Shown here one piece after another: positions 8,882 through 17,039 of a stretch of 64,000 bases of DNA (position 1 is the first letter of the stretch; each line of letters opens with the position of its first letter). Below the pieces are notes generated by a model that worked only from the letters and a program-made list of their open reading frames with translations, made no database searches and was not told where the DNA came from. This DNA comes from JAAYBF01 sp963716445 (GTDB lineage: Bacteria; Actinomycetota; Thermoleophilia; Solirubrobacterales; Thermoleophilaceae), in the NCBI GenBank assembly GCA_963716445.1, contig OY970313.1:124001-188000 (forward strand). The letters run 5' to 3'. A program made the translations under genes and the position numbers.

Positions 8882-9678
8882 GGCTGTTTCGCCTGCCCGG
8901 CGACCAGCAGCAGTTGCCGTCGGCGTTGATCGGCCCGCGCCGTCGCCCACAAGGGCGGGTCCGTTTCTTCTAACGCGGGAATATCGCCCGCAGCCTCCCC
9001 GTACGCGATGGCGCGGTTCACGATCGGGCTCTCTCGCCAGCGTCGCAACGACGATTGCTTGGCGCTGCACCATTGTCGCAGCAGTGACCCAGGCCGGGCC
9101 GGGGAGGTCGGCCGCCAGTACCAAAGTGCGACCAGGATGTCGGGCTGGGATCGAGCGAGCGCCCGCGCCGCCAGCTCCAGTGATACGTCGAAGCGGGCCT
9201 CCAGCGTGAACACCGACTCGGCTGTCGTCGGCAGCACCCGGGTTGCCGCGGGCGGAACCAGCAGAGCTCGGGCGAACTCGTCGCAGAACTGCTCCTCGGC
9301 TTCGGTGACCGGGGCCGCCCGCTCGGGCGCTCGGCCCGGCCGTCGATCATAGAAAAGCGTGTGCGCCAACTCGTGGGCGACGCGAAAGCGCCGCCGCCGG
9401 TGTGCGACTGCGGCTCGGAGATCAGCGGGCACGTCGCTCCAGCCGCGGTGTGGTGTCGGGTCGACGCGCACAGTGAAAAGGTCGCTGTCGCGGTCGGGCA
9501 GCAGTATTGCCTGGATCCCGCCGTGCTCTCCCCCGAGACGCGCGTCCTCCACCTTGCAGCCCAAGCGCTCCGCCACGCGCCCCACGTTTACGGCTTCACG
9601 CTGGCCGCGTACGTCGAGTTCGCGGACAGCTGATGCTCGGCTCTCCGGTCCAGACTGATCGAGGCCAAAAGTCAACAT
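8878..9678 (-). CDS. ImmA/IrrE-family metalloprotease
   Basis: A 266-residue protein with the zinc motif HELAH at 102-106 and a downstream ExxCD motif (E129-D133, followed by EFARALLVP), the expected third-ligand region of the ImmA/IrrE (DUF955) family. Known members cleave repressors to relieve phage or mobile-element silencing, or activate stress responses. No N-terminal XRE DNA-binding domain is visible, so its target would be a separate protein. The divergent gene at 9711 is the obvious candidate. The start codon lies inside a 17-bp inverted repeat. Confidence 0.82.
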   Translation of the reverse strand: MLTFGLDQSGPESRASAVRELDVRGQREAVNVGRVAERLGCKVEDARLGGEHGGIQAILLPDRDSDLFTVRVDPTPHRGWSDVPADLRAAVAHRRRRFRVAHELAHTLFYDRRPGRAPERAAPVTEAEEQFCDEFARALLVPPAATRVLPTTAESVFTLEARFDVSLELAARALARSQPDILVALWYWRPTSPARPGSLLRQWCSAKQSSLRRWRESPIVNRAIAYGEAAGDIPALEETDPPLWATARADQRRRQLLLVAGQAKQP

Positions 9679-9690
9679 TGTTACAACGTT
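9674..9690. promoter_or_regulatory. Inverted repeat in the divergent ImmA / repeat-protein promoter
   Basis: AACATTGT (9674-9681) and ACAACGTT (9683-9690) form an inverted repeat with 7 of 8 positions complementary around one central base. It overlaps the protease start codon and lies about 20 bases before the ATG at 9711. A TATTCT hexamer at 9696-9701 could be a -10 element for the rightward gene, which would make its mRNA almost leaderless. Confidence 0.5.
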
Positions 9691-9710
9691 GAGGTTATTC
9701 TAGGGTTCGG

Positions 9711-10238
9711 ATGGCACGGACATCCAGAAGCGTCTCTGCCGCCAAGCCGATTCTGGAGTGCGATCGGTGGCCTACCTCGACGGTCCTTGCGCGCACAACG
9801 ATCATCCGTCTGGACGCTGTCGTCGCCGCGCTGCGCGCCACCGGGACGCCTGTTCGACGTAGGGACGTCGTCGCCTTGCTGGTCATCTACCCGCAGATCG
9901 AGGATCCGCTCGCCCACTTGAGGTCGATCGAGGAGTATCGAGCCGCTGAGCTCAGGCGTTCCGTCAAGCCATTAATGCTTGAACTCCCGTCGCCGGTCAG
10001 CCTCCGCTTAGACCTCCTAGTCGATGATGTCCGACGACTCGGCGTGGCGGTCTACCGACGGGACTTGCTCGGCGCCTTGATTTCCATCGAGCAGCCGGCC
10101 GAGATCGACCGGCTGGGTAAGCTCCTAGACCGTTACCGTAGCGCTGTGGCGGGCGACGCGGCTGTGACTGGTCACAAACTCGGGGAAGTGCTGCGTACGC
10201 GCCGCTCACCGGCTGGGCCTCGGCCGATGCCAGTCTGA
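9711..10238 (+). CDS. Small protein with two 47-residue internal repeats, unknown function
   Basis: A 175-residue protein containing a gap-free duplication: residues 33-79 and 99-145 are each 47 long and align end to end. Shared positions include the starting RLD, V at 6, R at 10, G at 13, RRD at 18-20, L at 25, and YR-A at 44-47. The pattern (helix, GxxVxRRD, hydrophobic helix) recalls short actinobacterial helix-turn-helix or ribbon-helix-helix-like proteins, but I cannot assign it. Divergent pairing with an ImmA-type protease and a shared inverted repeat suggest it may be the protease target and a DNA-binding regulator. Confidence 0.65.
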   Translation: MARTSRSVSAAKPILECDRWPTSTVLARTTIIRLDAVVAALRATGTPVRRRDVVALLVIYPQIEDPLAHLRSIEEYRAAELRRSVKPLMLELPSPVSLRLDLLVDDVRRLGVAVYRRDLLGALISIEQPAEIDRLGKLLDRYRSAVAGDAAVTGHKLGEVLRTRRSPAGPRPMPV

Positions 10239-10280
10239 CTCACCCGCTCCGCATGATCGCCCGGACCTTGCGGTTCACGG

Positions 10281-11405
10281 TCAGGTGCGTTCCCACATTG
10301 CGCTGCGGCCGCGTCCTACGGTGAGGTGTCCTTGCTCGCGGAGCTCGTCGAGGGCGTCGCGGATGGTCGCTTGGCTGATGTCTGGGAGGGCGTCGGCGAT
10401 CTGGGCCAGACGGAACCTGCGGGGAGCCTGCGAGAGGACGTAGTTGCGGGCTTGCTCCCGTTTGGTCGTACCGGTGAGCTTGGTGCCCGCGGCGACGCGC
10501 TGCTCGAAGTCGGCGTAGGCGTCTTCGATGATCCGAAGGAGGTAGGTGGCCCATGGCCGCAGATCGTGACTGCCGTCGTGCCACTGGCTTTGACTTTGGC
10601 GCAGGGCGAGGTAGTACGAGTTCTTCGAGTCGAAGATGCGCTGCTCCAGGGACACGTAGCGGGCGACGCCGTAGCCGTGGCGTAGAAGCTCGTTCGTCGT
10701 GATGAGGCGCGCGATCCGGCCGTTGCCCTCCTCGAATGGATGGATGGCCAAGAAATCCAGCACGAAGGCGGCGATCAGTAGGAGGACCGGCACCTCGCCG
10801 GTTGCCACCGCCTCCTCGTAGCGATCCACCAGCTCGGAGAGTGCGCGTTCGGTGGGCGTCCCCGATGGCACGGTCTCGAACACGACCGTTCGGGATCCAT
10901 CTCGATTCTTCGTGCCGATGTAGTTGTCGTTGGTCTTGAGCTTGCCCGCCGTGGGGTCGTCGGTATGACGCATGAGGATCCGGTGGAGATGGAGCACCAA
11001 CGGCACGGTGAGCAGTTCCGGGTCCTTCGTCATCAAGTAGTCGACGGCGTCGCGGTAGCCGGCGAACTCCTCCTCCGAGCGGTCGCTGTAGGGGCCGTTC
11101 GTCTCTCCCCGGATCAACTGCAAGGCGCGCTGATCGTCGAGAATGACGTCCTCGATCGCGCTCGACGCCGTGATCGAGTCGAATCGGGTACGAGCGGCGA
11201 GGCGTTCGAGGACCTGGGGCGCCTGGGCCGTGAAGAACTCCTCACGGCCCCGACTCTGCTCGATCCTGCCCAGCACGCCGACCAGGTCGAGCGGGACGTC
11301 TTCGAAGCGGCTGGGAATGTGGGAGAACGAGCGCAAATCTGATAACCAGGGGCCGATCTTGGCAGATTTAGCGGTCTGCTTGTCAGATTGACGGATGCCC
11401 CTCAT
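10281..11405 (-). CDS. Fic-family AMPylating-type enzyme with C-terminal winged helix
   Basis: A 374-residue Fic protein, family members of which transfer AMP or other nucleotides to target proteins. The core motif HPFEEGNGRIAR starts at H222. An N-terminal helix near residues 81-86 reads SSAIED, close to the inhibitory (S/T)xxxE(G/N) consensus but with Asp as the last residue. Residues 320-374 form a winged-helix-like region (FRLAQIADALPDISQATIRDAL), so autoregulation is plausible. The N-terminal 30 residues span repeated CAGATTT motifs, so the true start could be further in. Confidence 0.85.
   Translation of the reverse strand: MRGIRQSDKQTAKSAKIGPWLSDLRSFSHIPSRFEDVPLDLVGVLGRIEQSRGREEFFTAQAPQVLERLAARTRFDSITASSAIEDVILDDQRALQLIRGETNGPYSDRSEEEFAGYRDAVDYLMTKDPELLTVPLVLHLHRILMRHTDDPTAGKLKTNDNYIGTKNRDGSRTVVFETVPSGTPTERALSELVDRYEEAVATGEVPVLLLIAAFVLDFLAIHPFEEGNGRIARLITTNELLRHGYGVARYVSLEQRIFDSKNSYYLALRQSQSQWHDGSHDLRPWATYLLRIIEDAYADFEQRVAAGTKLTGTTKREQARNYVLSQAPRRFRLAQIADALPDISQATIRDALDELREQGHLTVGRGRSAMWERT
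11335..11390. repeat. Three CAGATT-containing repeats near the Fic start
   Basis: Similar 11-mers lie at 11335-11345 (inverted), 11359-11369 and 11380-11390, of the general form TTxxCAGATTT. They cover the first 25 codons of the annotated Fic gene and could be operator sites if translation starts downstream. Confidence 0.35.
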
Positions 11406-11451
11406 CCGAGTCCGGATGCGCTCCTCGTCGGTGCAGACCTAAGCTGGGCGG

Positions 11452-11703
11452 ATGGACCAGGTCTTTCAGATTGGTGGCGCGGTGTTGATCCTCGTGGCGT
11501 TCATGGCGGCGCAGAGGGGGAGCATGTCGCCGCATTCGATCGTCTATTTGGCGCTCAACCTGGTCGGGTCGCTGATCCTGACCGGGGTGGCGCTGCATGG
11601 GGAGGACTGGGGGTTCCTGCTGCTCGAGGTGGTTTGGGCGGTGGTGTCCGCCTGGGGGCTACTGCAGGTGCTCCGCGGCCGGACGCCGACTGCGGCGCAC
11701 TGA
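11452..11703 (+). CDS. Small membrane protein, CBU_0592-like
   Basis: An 83-residue protein with three short hydrophobic segments (about residues 6-22, 29-47 and 52-72). The layout MDQVFQIGGAVLILVAF...LNLVGSLIL...FLLLEVVWAVVSAWGL matches the CBU_0592-like small membrane domain. Function of that family is unknown. It is transcribed away from the Fic gene. Confidence 0.75.
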   Translation: MDQVFQIGGAVLILVAFMAAQRGSMSPHSIVYLALNLVGSLILTGVALHGEDWGFLLLEVVWAVVSAWGLLQVLRGRTPTAAH

Positions 11704-11732
11704 GCTGGGCCGCCCGGCGCCTGGCGCGTCTC

Positions 11733-11749
11733 GCGGCCGTGCGGGCCGC
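11733..11749. terminator. Short GC hairpin between convergent genes
   Basis: GCGGCC (11733-11738) and GGCCGC (11744-11749) form a 6-bp stem with a 5-base loop between two convergent genes. There is no U-tract, so intrinsic termination is only a possibility. Confidence 0.25.
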
Positions 11750-11768
11750 GGGCGGTCGTCTCGAGAGG

Positions 11769-11987
11769 CTAGGCGACCGGCGGCCGTGGGTCGCGCGGAT
11801 CGCGGTAGTCGTCCGTGCGGCGGGAGGCGGTGGTCATCACGAAGAGTCCGATGACGAGCCCGACGGCGCCCGCGATCATCAGGATCAGGCCGATCGTGGT
11901 GAGGTCGACACCGGAGACGGAGTCGGTGACGGCATAGCGGAGGATCGCTCCGAGGGCGATCAGGAAGATCGACGAGCCGATGGTCAC
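11769..11987 (-). CDS. DUF6458-like small membrane protein
   Basis: A 72-residue protein with two hydrophobic helices. The stretch IGSSIFLIALGAILRYAV, followed by SVSGVDLTTIGLILMIAG, matches a conserved actinobacterial small membrane protein type. The GTG at 11987 is preferred because AAGGAGG lies four bases upstream; a longer frame reaching 12137 would run into the next gene. Function is unknown. Confidence 0.75.
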   Translation of the reverse strand: MTIGSSIFLIALGAILRYAVTDSVSGVDLTTIGLILMIAGAVGLVIGLFVMTTASRRTDDYRDPRDPRPPVA

Positions 11988-12072
11988 TGGGCCTCCTTGG
12001 AGCGTGGTGGACGGATGCTCTGGTCCCCGTACCCCGAAATCGTGGGTTCCCAACTCCTGGTATGAACTCCAC

Positions 12073-12876
12073 ATGAGCGAGCTGGCCTGCCTCGACAGCG
12101 TCATCACGCCCGCTGGAGAGACCTCGATCCCCGTCACCGACGAGGGATTGCTGCGCGGGGACGGCGCGTTCGAGGTCGTACGGGTCTACGCCGGCACGCC
12201 GTTGCTGCTCGGCGAGCATCTCGACCGCATGCAGGCGTCGGCCGCCAACCTGCGGCTCGAGGGGCCGTTTCACCGCGAGCGCTACGAGGCGGAGGCGGCG
12301 GAGCTGCTCGAGGCGCGCGGCGGGCGTTCCTTCGACGGCTGCCTGCGCCTCGTGCTGACCCGCGGCGGGCGCCGGCTGCTGATCACCGAGCCGCTGCCCT
12401 CGACGCCGGAGGTCGTGCGCCTCGCGACCGTCACCTATGCGCCGACGCGGGTGCTCGACGGCATCAAGTCGCTCTCCTACGCCGCGAACATGCTCTGCAG
12501 CCGGATCGCTCGCGAGCGCGGCTTCGACGAGGCGCTCCTGGTGACGCCGCACGGCCGCGTGCTGGAGGCGCCGACCTCCTCGATCTTCTGGGTCGACGGC
12601 GGCGGCACGCTCTGCACTCCGCCGCTCGACGACCACGTGCTGGCCTCGATCACCCGCGCCCACCTGCTGCGCTTGCTCGAGGTCGAGGAGCGCAGCCTCG
12701 GGCTCGACGACCTCGAGGCGGGCATCGGCGAGGCGTTCCTCGCCTCGACCACGCGCGAGGTCCAGGGGGTCGCCGCGATCGACGACCGCCGGCTCGACGC
12801 CCCCGGCGAGCTGACGCGCGCCGCCGCAGCCGCCTTCGCGGCCCATCGCGAGGAGCTGCTGCGCCAGTCCGGCTAG
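12073..12876 (+). CDS. Class IV PLP aminotransferase (branched-chain aminotransferase or aminodeoxychorismate lyase)
   Basis: A 267-residue fold-type IV PLP enzyme. The N-terminal block VTDEGLLRGDGAFEVVRVYAG and the lysine in DGIKSLSYAANML are diagnostic; that lysine would bind PLP. The distal LEAPTSSIFWV and EAFLASTTREVQGV blocks are also present. The family covers IlvE, D-amino acid aminotransferase and PabC, which sequence alone does not separate. I took the first in-frame ATG giving the canonical N-terminus. A nucleotide-sugar cluster follows 43 bases downstream. Confidence 0.82.
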   Translation: MSELACLDSVITPAGETSIPVTDEGLLRGDGAFEVVRVYAGTPLLLGEHLDRMQASAANLRLEGPFHRERYEAEAAELLEARGGRSFDGCLRLVLTRGGRRLLITEPLPSTPEVVRLATVTYAPTRVLDGIKSLSYAANMLCSRIARERGFDEALLVTPHGRVLEAPTSSIFWVDGGGTLCTPPLDDHVLASITRAHLLRLLEVEERSLGLDDLEAGIGEAFLASTTREVQGVAAIDDRRLDAPGELTRAAAAAFAAHREELLRQSG

Positions 12877-12919
12877 CCTCTCCGGGCGCCGTCGCGCGGC
12901 CCCGCGGCCGTCCTTCACC

Positions 12920-13999
12920 ATGCGAATCCTCACCGTCATCGGTAACCGGCCGCAGTTCGTCAAGGCGGCTGCCGTCTCGCGCGTGCTGCGCGAGCGCCAC
13001 GAGGAGCTGATCGTCCACAGCGGGCAGCACTACGACGACGAGATGTCGCGCGTCTTCTTCGAGGAGCTCGGCGTCCCGACGCCGGACCGCGAGCTGCACG
13101 CCGGCGGCGGGACCAACACCGAGCAGACGGCGCGCATCCTCGGCCTGCTGGAGGGCGAGATCGCGGTCGCCGCACCGGACATGGTGCTCGTCTACGGCGA
13201 CACCAACACGACCCTCGCTGGGGCGCTCGCCGCGGCCCAGGCGCGCGTGCCGGTCGGCCACGTCGAGGCCGGCATGCGCTCGTTCGACCGCTCGATGCCC
13301 GAGGAGCTCAACCGGGTCCTGACCGACCACGCCAGCGACCTGCTGCTCTGCTCGACCGACGCCGCGATGGCGAACCTCGCCGCCGAGCGCGCCGCCGGCG
13401 AGGCTCACCTGGTCGGCGACGTGATGGCCGACGTGTCGCTCGCCTTCGGCCCGATCGCCGAGCAGCGCTCGACGGTGCTCGCCGACCACGGACTCGACGA
13501 CGGCGACTACGTCGTCGCGACGGCTCATCGTGCCGGCAACGTCGACGTGCCCGAGCGCCTCGAGCGCCTCGTCGCGCTGCTCGAGGCGCTGCCGGGGAGG
13601 GCCGTACTGCCGCTGCACCCCCGCACCGCCGCCCGCCTAACCGCGACCGGCCTGCGCGGCCGCCTCGACGCGGCGCCGAACGTGCTGCTGACGCCGCCGC
13701 TCGGCTACCTCGACTTCATGAAGCTCGCCGCGCACGCCCGCGCCGTCCTGACCGACTCCGGCGGCGTGCAGAAGGAGGCGTACCTGCTTGGCGTGCCGTG
13801 CGTGACGCTGCGCGACACCACCGAGTGGGTCGAGACGGTCGCCTCGGGCTGGAACGTGTTGGTCGATCTCGACCGCGACGCCGCCCTGGCGGCGCTCGAG
13901 CGCCAACCGCCGGCCGGCGAGCGCCCCGAGCTCTACGGCGGCGGACGGGCCGCCGAACGGGTTGGCGACGTGCTGTCCGCCTACACTTGCGAGCGATGA
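12920..13999 (+). CDS. wecB: UDP-N-acetylglucosamine 2-epimerase family enzyme
   Basis: A 359-residue epimerase of the WecB/WbpI family. Features include TVIGNRPQFVKAA at the N-terminus, HSGQHYD, VYGDTNTTLAGALAA, GHVEAGMRSF with MPEE(L)NR, and the C-terminal LTDSGGVQKEA with RDTTEW. WecB converts UDP-GlcNAc to UDP-ManNAc; WbpI acts on the 2,3-diacetamido uronic acid. The neighbouring genes fit the second route at least as well. The stop overlaps the next start (ATGA). Confidence 0.87.
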   Translation: MRILTVIGNRPQFVKAAAVSRVLRERHEELIVHSGQHYDDEMSRVFFEELGVPTPDRELHAGGGTNTEQTARILGLLEGEIAVAAPDMVLVYGDTNTTLAGALAAAQARVPVGHVEAGMRSFDRSMPEELNRVLTDHASDLLLCSTDAAMANLAAERAAGEAHLVGDVMADVSLAFGPIAEQRSTVLADHGLDDGDYVVATAHRAGNVDVPERLERLVALLEALPGRAVLPLHPRTAARLTATGLRGRLDAAPNVLLTPPLGYLDFMKLAAHARAVLTDSGGVQKEAYLLGVPCVTLRDTTEWVETVASGWNVLVDLDRDAALAALERQPPAGERPELYGGGRAAERVGDVLSAYTCER

Positions 14000-15267
14000 C
14001 CGGACCGAACGGCAAGTCGGCGCGAGTCGGCGTCATCGGGCTCGGCTACGTCGGGCTGCCGCTCGCGGTGGCGTTCGCCGAGGAGGGTCACCAGGTCGTC
14101 GGCGTCGACACCGACACGCGCCGCGTCGCGCACGTCAACGCCGGCGAGAGCCACGTCGAGGACGTCTCGTCCGAGCGGCTGGCCGCGGTCGCGTCGAGCA
14201 TCCTCGCGACGACCGACTACCAGAAGGCCGCCGACTGCGACGCCGTGCTGATCGCCGTCCCGACGCCGCTCACGCGCAACCGCGAGCCGGACCTCGGCCC
14301 GCTGATCGCGTCCGGCGCCGAGCTCGGGCGGGTGCTGCGCGCGGGCCAGCTCGTGGTGCTCGAGTCGACCACCTACCCGGGCACCACGCGCGACCAGCTC
14401 GTGCCGCTGCTCGAGGAGTCCGGGCTCGCCGCGGGGCGCGACTTCAACGTCGCATACTCGCCGGAGCGGGTCGATCCGGGCCGCACCGACTACACGCTGC
14501 GCACCACGCCGAAGATCGTCGGCGGCCTGACGCCGCGCTGCCGCGAGCGCGCGATCGCCCTCTACGAGCTCGTCTGCGACGAGATCGTCCCGGTCTCGTC
14601 GCCCGAGCCGGCGGAGCTGGCGAAGCTGCTCGAGAACGTCTTCCGCTCGGTCAACATCGCGCTGGTCAACGAGCTGGCGATGCTCTGCGACCGGATGGGG
14701 ATCGACATCTGGGAGGTCGTCGACGCCGCCGCGACGAAGCCGTACGGCTTCATGCGCTTCGAGCCGGGCCCCGGGATGGGCGGCCACTGCCTGCCCGTCG
14801 ATCCGTTCTACCTCTCCTGGAAGGCGCGCGAGTACGGCCAGCCGACCGAGTTCGTCGAGCTCGCCGGCGAGGTCAACCAGCGGATGCCGGAGTTCTGCGT
14901 CGCGCGGATCGCGCGGGCGCTCAACGACCAGGCGAAGCCGGTGCGCGGATCGCGCGTGGCGATCGTCGGCGTGTCCTACAAGGCCGGCGTCGGCGACCTG
15001 CGCGAGTCCCCGGCGCTGAGGATCCTCGGGATGCTCGCCGAGCAGGGCGCCGAGCTGGCCTACCACGACGACTACGTCCCCGAGCTGGGCGAGCTCGGCC
15101 TGACCTCCGAGTCGCTCGACGCGGCGCTCGACGGCGCCGACGTGGCCGTGATCGTCACCGCCCATCCGGAGATCGACGTCGAGGCGATCGTCCGCGCGGC
15201 GCCGCTCGTCGTGGACTTCCGCGGCGTGACGCGCGGCATCGAGTCGAACAACCTCGTCCGGCTGTGA
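13996..15267 (+). CDS. UDP-N-acetylhexosamine 6-dehydrogenase
   Basis: A 423-residue NAD-dependent nucleotide-sugar dehydrogenase. The Rossmann motif VGVIGLGYVGLPLA is at the start, VLIAVPTPL and ESTTYPGTT follow, and the catalytic cysteine is in GGHCLPVDPFYL. It resembles WecC/WbpA enzymes that oxidise UDP-ManNAc or UDP-GlcNAc to the uronic acid. ATGA overlap links it to the epimerase gene. Confidence 0.88.
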   Translation: MTGPNGKSARVGVIGLGYVGLPLAVAFAEEGHQVVGVDTDTRRVAHVNAGESHVEDVSSERLAAVASSILATTDYQKAADCDAVLIAVPTPLTRNREPDLGPLIASGAELGRVLRAGQLVVLESTTYPGTTRDQLVPLLEESGLAAGRDFNVAYSPERVDPGRTDYTLRTTPKIVGGLTPRCRERAIALYELVCDEIVPVSSPEPAELAKLLENVFRSVNIALVNELAMLCDRMGIDIWEVVDAAATKPYGFMRFEPGPGMGGHCLPVDPFYLSWKAREYGQPTEFVELAGEVNQRMPEFCVARIARALNDQAKPVRGSRVAIVGVSYKAGVGDLRESPALRILGMLAEQGAELAYHDDYVPELGELGLTSESLDAALDGADVAVIVTAHPEIDVEAIVRAAPLVVDFRGVTRGIESNNLVRL

Positions 15268-16289
15268 CACCCGCCGCGAGCGACGGGCCGGTGACGGTCG
15301 GCGTCGTCGGGCTCGGCTACTGGGGCCCGAACCTGGCGCGCAACTTCGACCGGCTGCCGGAGTCCAAGCTGCGCTGGATCTGCGACGGGTCGGAGGAGGT
15401 GCGGGCGCGCTGGTCGGCGGTCTTCCCCGACGCGCGCGTGAGCGCGGACCTCGACGAGCTGCTCGCCGATCCGGAGCTCGACGCGGTCGTGATCGCCACG
15501 CCGGTGCCGACCCACGCGGCGCTTGCCGTGCGCGTGGCCGAGGCCGGCAAGCACTGCTTCGTCGAGAAGCCACTCGCCCAGTCGGTCGCCGAGGCCGAGG
15601 ACGCGGTCGCCGCCGCCCGCGCCGCGGGACGGGTGCTGATGGTCGGTCACCTGCTCGAGTACCACCCGGGCCTCGAGAAGCTGAGGGAGATCGCCGGCTC
15701 CGGCGAGCTCGGCGACATCCACTACATCTACGGCAACCGCCTCAACCTCGGCAAGCTGCGCGCCGAGGAGAACGCGCTCTGGTCGCTCGGCGCGCACGAC
15801 GTCTCGGTGGTGCTGCGGCTCGCGGGCGGCGAGGAGCCGATCGAGTGCACGGCGACCGGCGAGTCCTACATGCGCGAGGGGATCGAGGACGTCGTCTTCG
15901 CCTACCTTCGCTTCGCGTCCGGGCTCGCGGCGCACCTGCACCTCTCGTGGCTGGACCCGCACAAGGAGCGCCGCTTCACGGTGGTCGGCTCGAGGAAGAT
16001 GGCGACGTTCGACGACATGGAGGTCGAGCGCAAGCTGACCGTCTACGACAAGGGCTTCGACCAGGACTCGAGCTCCTACGGCGAGTACATCACCCGCTCG
16101 GGGGACATCCACAGCCCGCAGATCCCCAACGACGAGCCGCTGCGGATCGAGTGCCGCCACTTCGTCGACAGCGTGCGCAGCGGCGAGCCGCCGCGCTCCG
16201 ACGGGGCGAGCGGGCTGCGCGTCGTGCGCGTGCTCGAGGCGTTGCAGCAGTCGCTCGACGGGAGCCGCCGCGGTGTCGGCGCCGTCTGA
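15264..16289 (+). CDS. Gfo/Idh/MocA-type sugar oxidoreductase
   Basis: A 341-residue NAD(P)-dependent oxidoreductase. Its GTG start overlaps the upstream stop. The N-terminal VGVVGLGYWGPNLARNF and the FVEKPLAQSV motif with the family EKP signature are clear, and the C-terminal domain has SLGAHDVSVVLRL. Context suggests a WbpB/WlbA-like role, oxidising the 3-position of UDP-GlcNAc uronic acid before amination. Confidence 0.85.
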   Translation: MTPAASDGPVTVGVVGLGYWGPNLARNFDRLPESKLRWICDGSEEVRARWSAVFPDARVSADLDELLADPELDAVVIATPVPTHAALAVRVAEAGKHCFVEKPLAQSVAEAEDAVAAARAAGRVLMVGHLLEYHPGLEKLREIAGSGELGDIHYIYGNRLNLGKLRAEENALWSLGAHDVSVVLRLAGGEEPIECTATGESYMREGIEDVVFAYLRFASGLAAHLHLSWLDPHKERRFTVVGSRKMATFDDMEVERKLTVYDKGFDQDSSSYGEYITRSGDIHSPQIPNDEPLRIECRHFVDSVRSGEPPRSDGASGLRVVRVLEALQQSLDGSRRGVGAV

Positions 16290-16322
16290 GCTGGGCGATC
16301 CACGCGGCGCCGGGGTGCGGCG

Positions 16323-17039
16323 ATGAGCGACCTGAGCCCTTCCGACCGGGCGCCGGGCCTGCTGCTCGGCCGCGGTGTCGAGCTTCCGGGCGACGTCGAG
16401 CTTGGCGGCCACGTCGTGATCCACGCGGGCACGGTCGTCGGCGCCGGCGCGCGGATCCAGGACGGGGCGATCGTCGGTAAGCCGCTGGCGCTCGGGCCGC
16501 GCTCGACCGCCTCGCGCGCGGCGCCGGCGCCGGCGCGGATCGGGGCGGGCGCGACCGTCTGCGCCGGGGCCGTAGTGGTGGCCGGCGCGACCCTCGGCGA
16601 GCGGGCGATCGTCGGCGACCAGGCGCAGCTGCGCGAGCGCTCTGTGGTAGGCGCCGAGTCGGTGATCGGGCGTGGCTCGGCCGTCGACAACGACGTTACG
16701 ATCGGCGCGCGCGTGCGGATCCAGACCGGTTGCTACGTCACGGCCCACTCGACGATCGAGGACGACGTCTTCGTCGCGCCCGGCGTGACGCTCACCAACG
16801 ACGACACGATGGGCCGCCACGGACCCGATCGCGTGCTGCGCGGCGCGACGCTGCGCCGCGCCTGTCGCATCGGCGGGGGAGCGGTGCTGGTGCCCGGCGT
16901 GGAGATCGGCGAGGAGGCGTTCGTCGCCGCCGGCGCGGTCGTGACCAAGGACGTGCCGCCGCGCGGCGTGGCGATCGGCGTGCCGGCCCGCGTCGTGCGC
17001 GAGGTTCCCGACGAGGACCTGCTGGAGCGGTGGGTGTGA
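16323..17039 (+). CDS. Left-handed beta-helix (hexapeptide) acyltransferase
   Basis: A 238-residue hexapeptide-repeat protein with many [LIV]-G-x4 turns (VVIHAG..VVGAGARI..GAIVG and so on). The C-terminal GGGAVLVPGVEIGEEAFVAAGAVVTKDVPPRGVAIGVPARVV is the usual O- or N-acetyltransferase end. Position in the cluster suggests a WbpD/WlbB-type N-acetyltransferase acting on a 3-amino sugar nucleotide. Confidence 0.83.
   Translation: MSDLSPSDRAPGLLLGRGVELPGDVELGGHVVIHAGTVVGAGARIQDGAIVGKPLALGPRSTASRAAPAPARIGAGATVCAGAVVVAGATLGERAIVGDQAQLRERSVVGAESVIGRGSAVDNDVTIGARVRIQTGCYVTAHSTIEDDVFVAPGVTLTNDDTMGRHGPDRVLRGATLRRACRIGGGAVLVPGVEIGEEAFVAAGAVVTKDVPPRGVAIGVPARVVREVPDEDLLERWV

Noticed and set aside
6296..12000. 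Integrative element with attachment repeats at tRNA-Lys
   Set aside because: I could not find a second copy of the tRNA 3' end or an integrase, so a defined element is not supported.
13962..15263. 775-residue fusion upstream of the Gfo/Idh oxidoreductase
   Set aside because: The upstream part is the dehydrogenase gene in the wrong frame; the oxidoreductase starts at the GTG overlapping the dehydrogenase stop.
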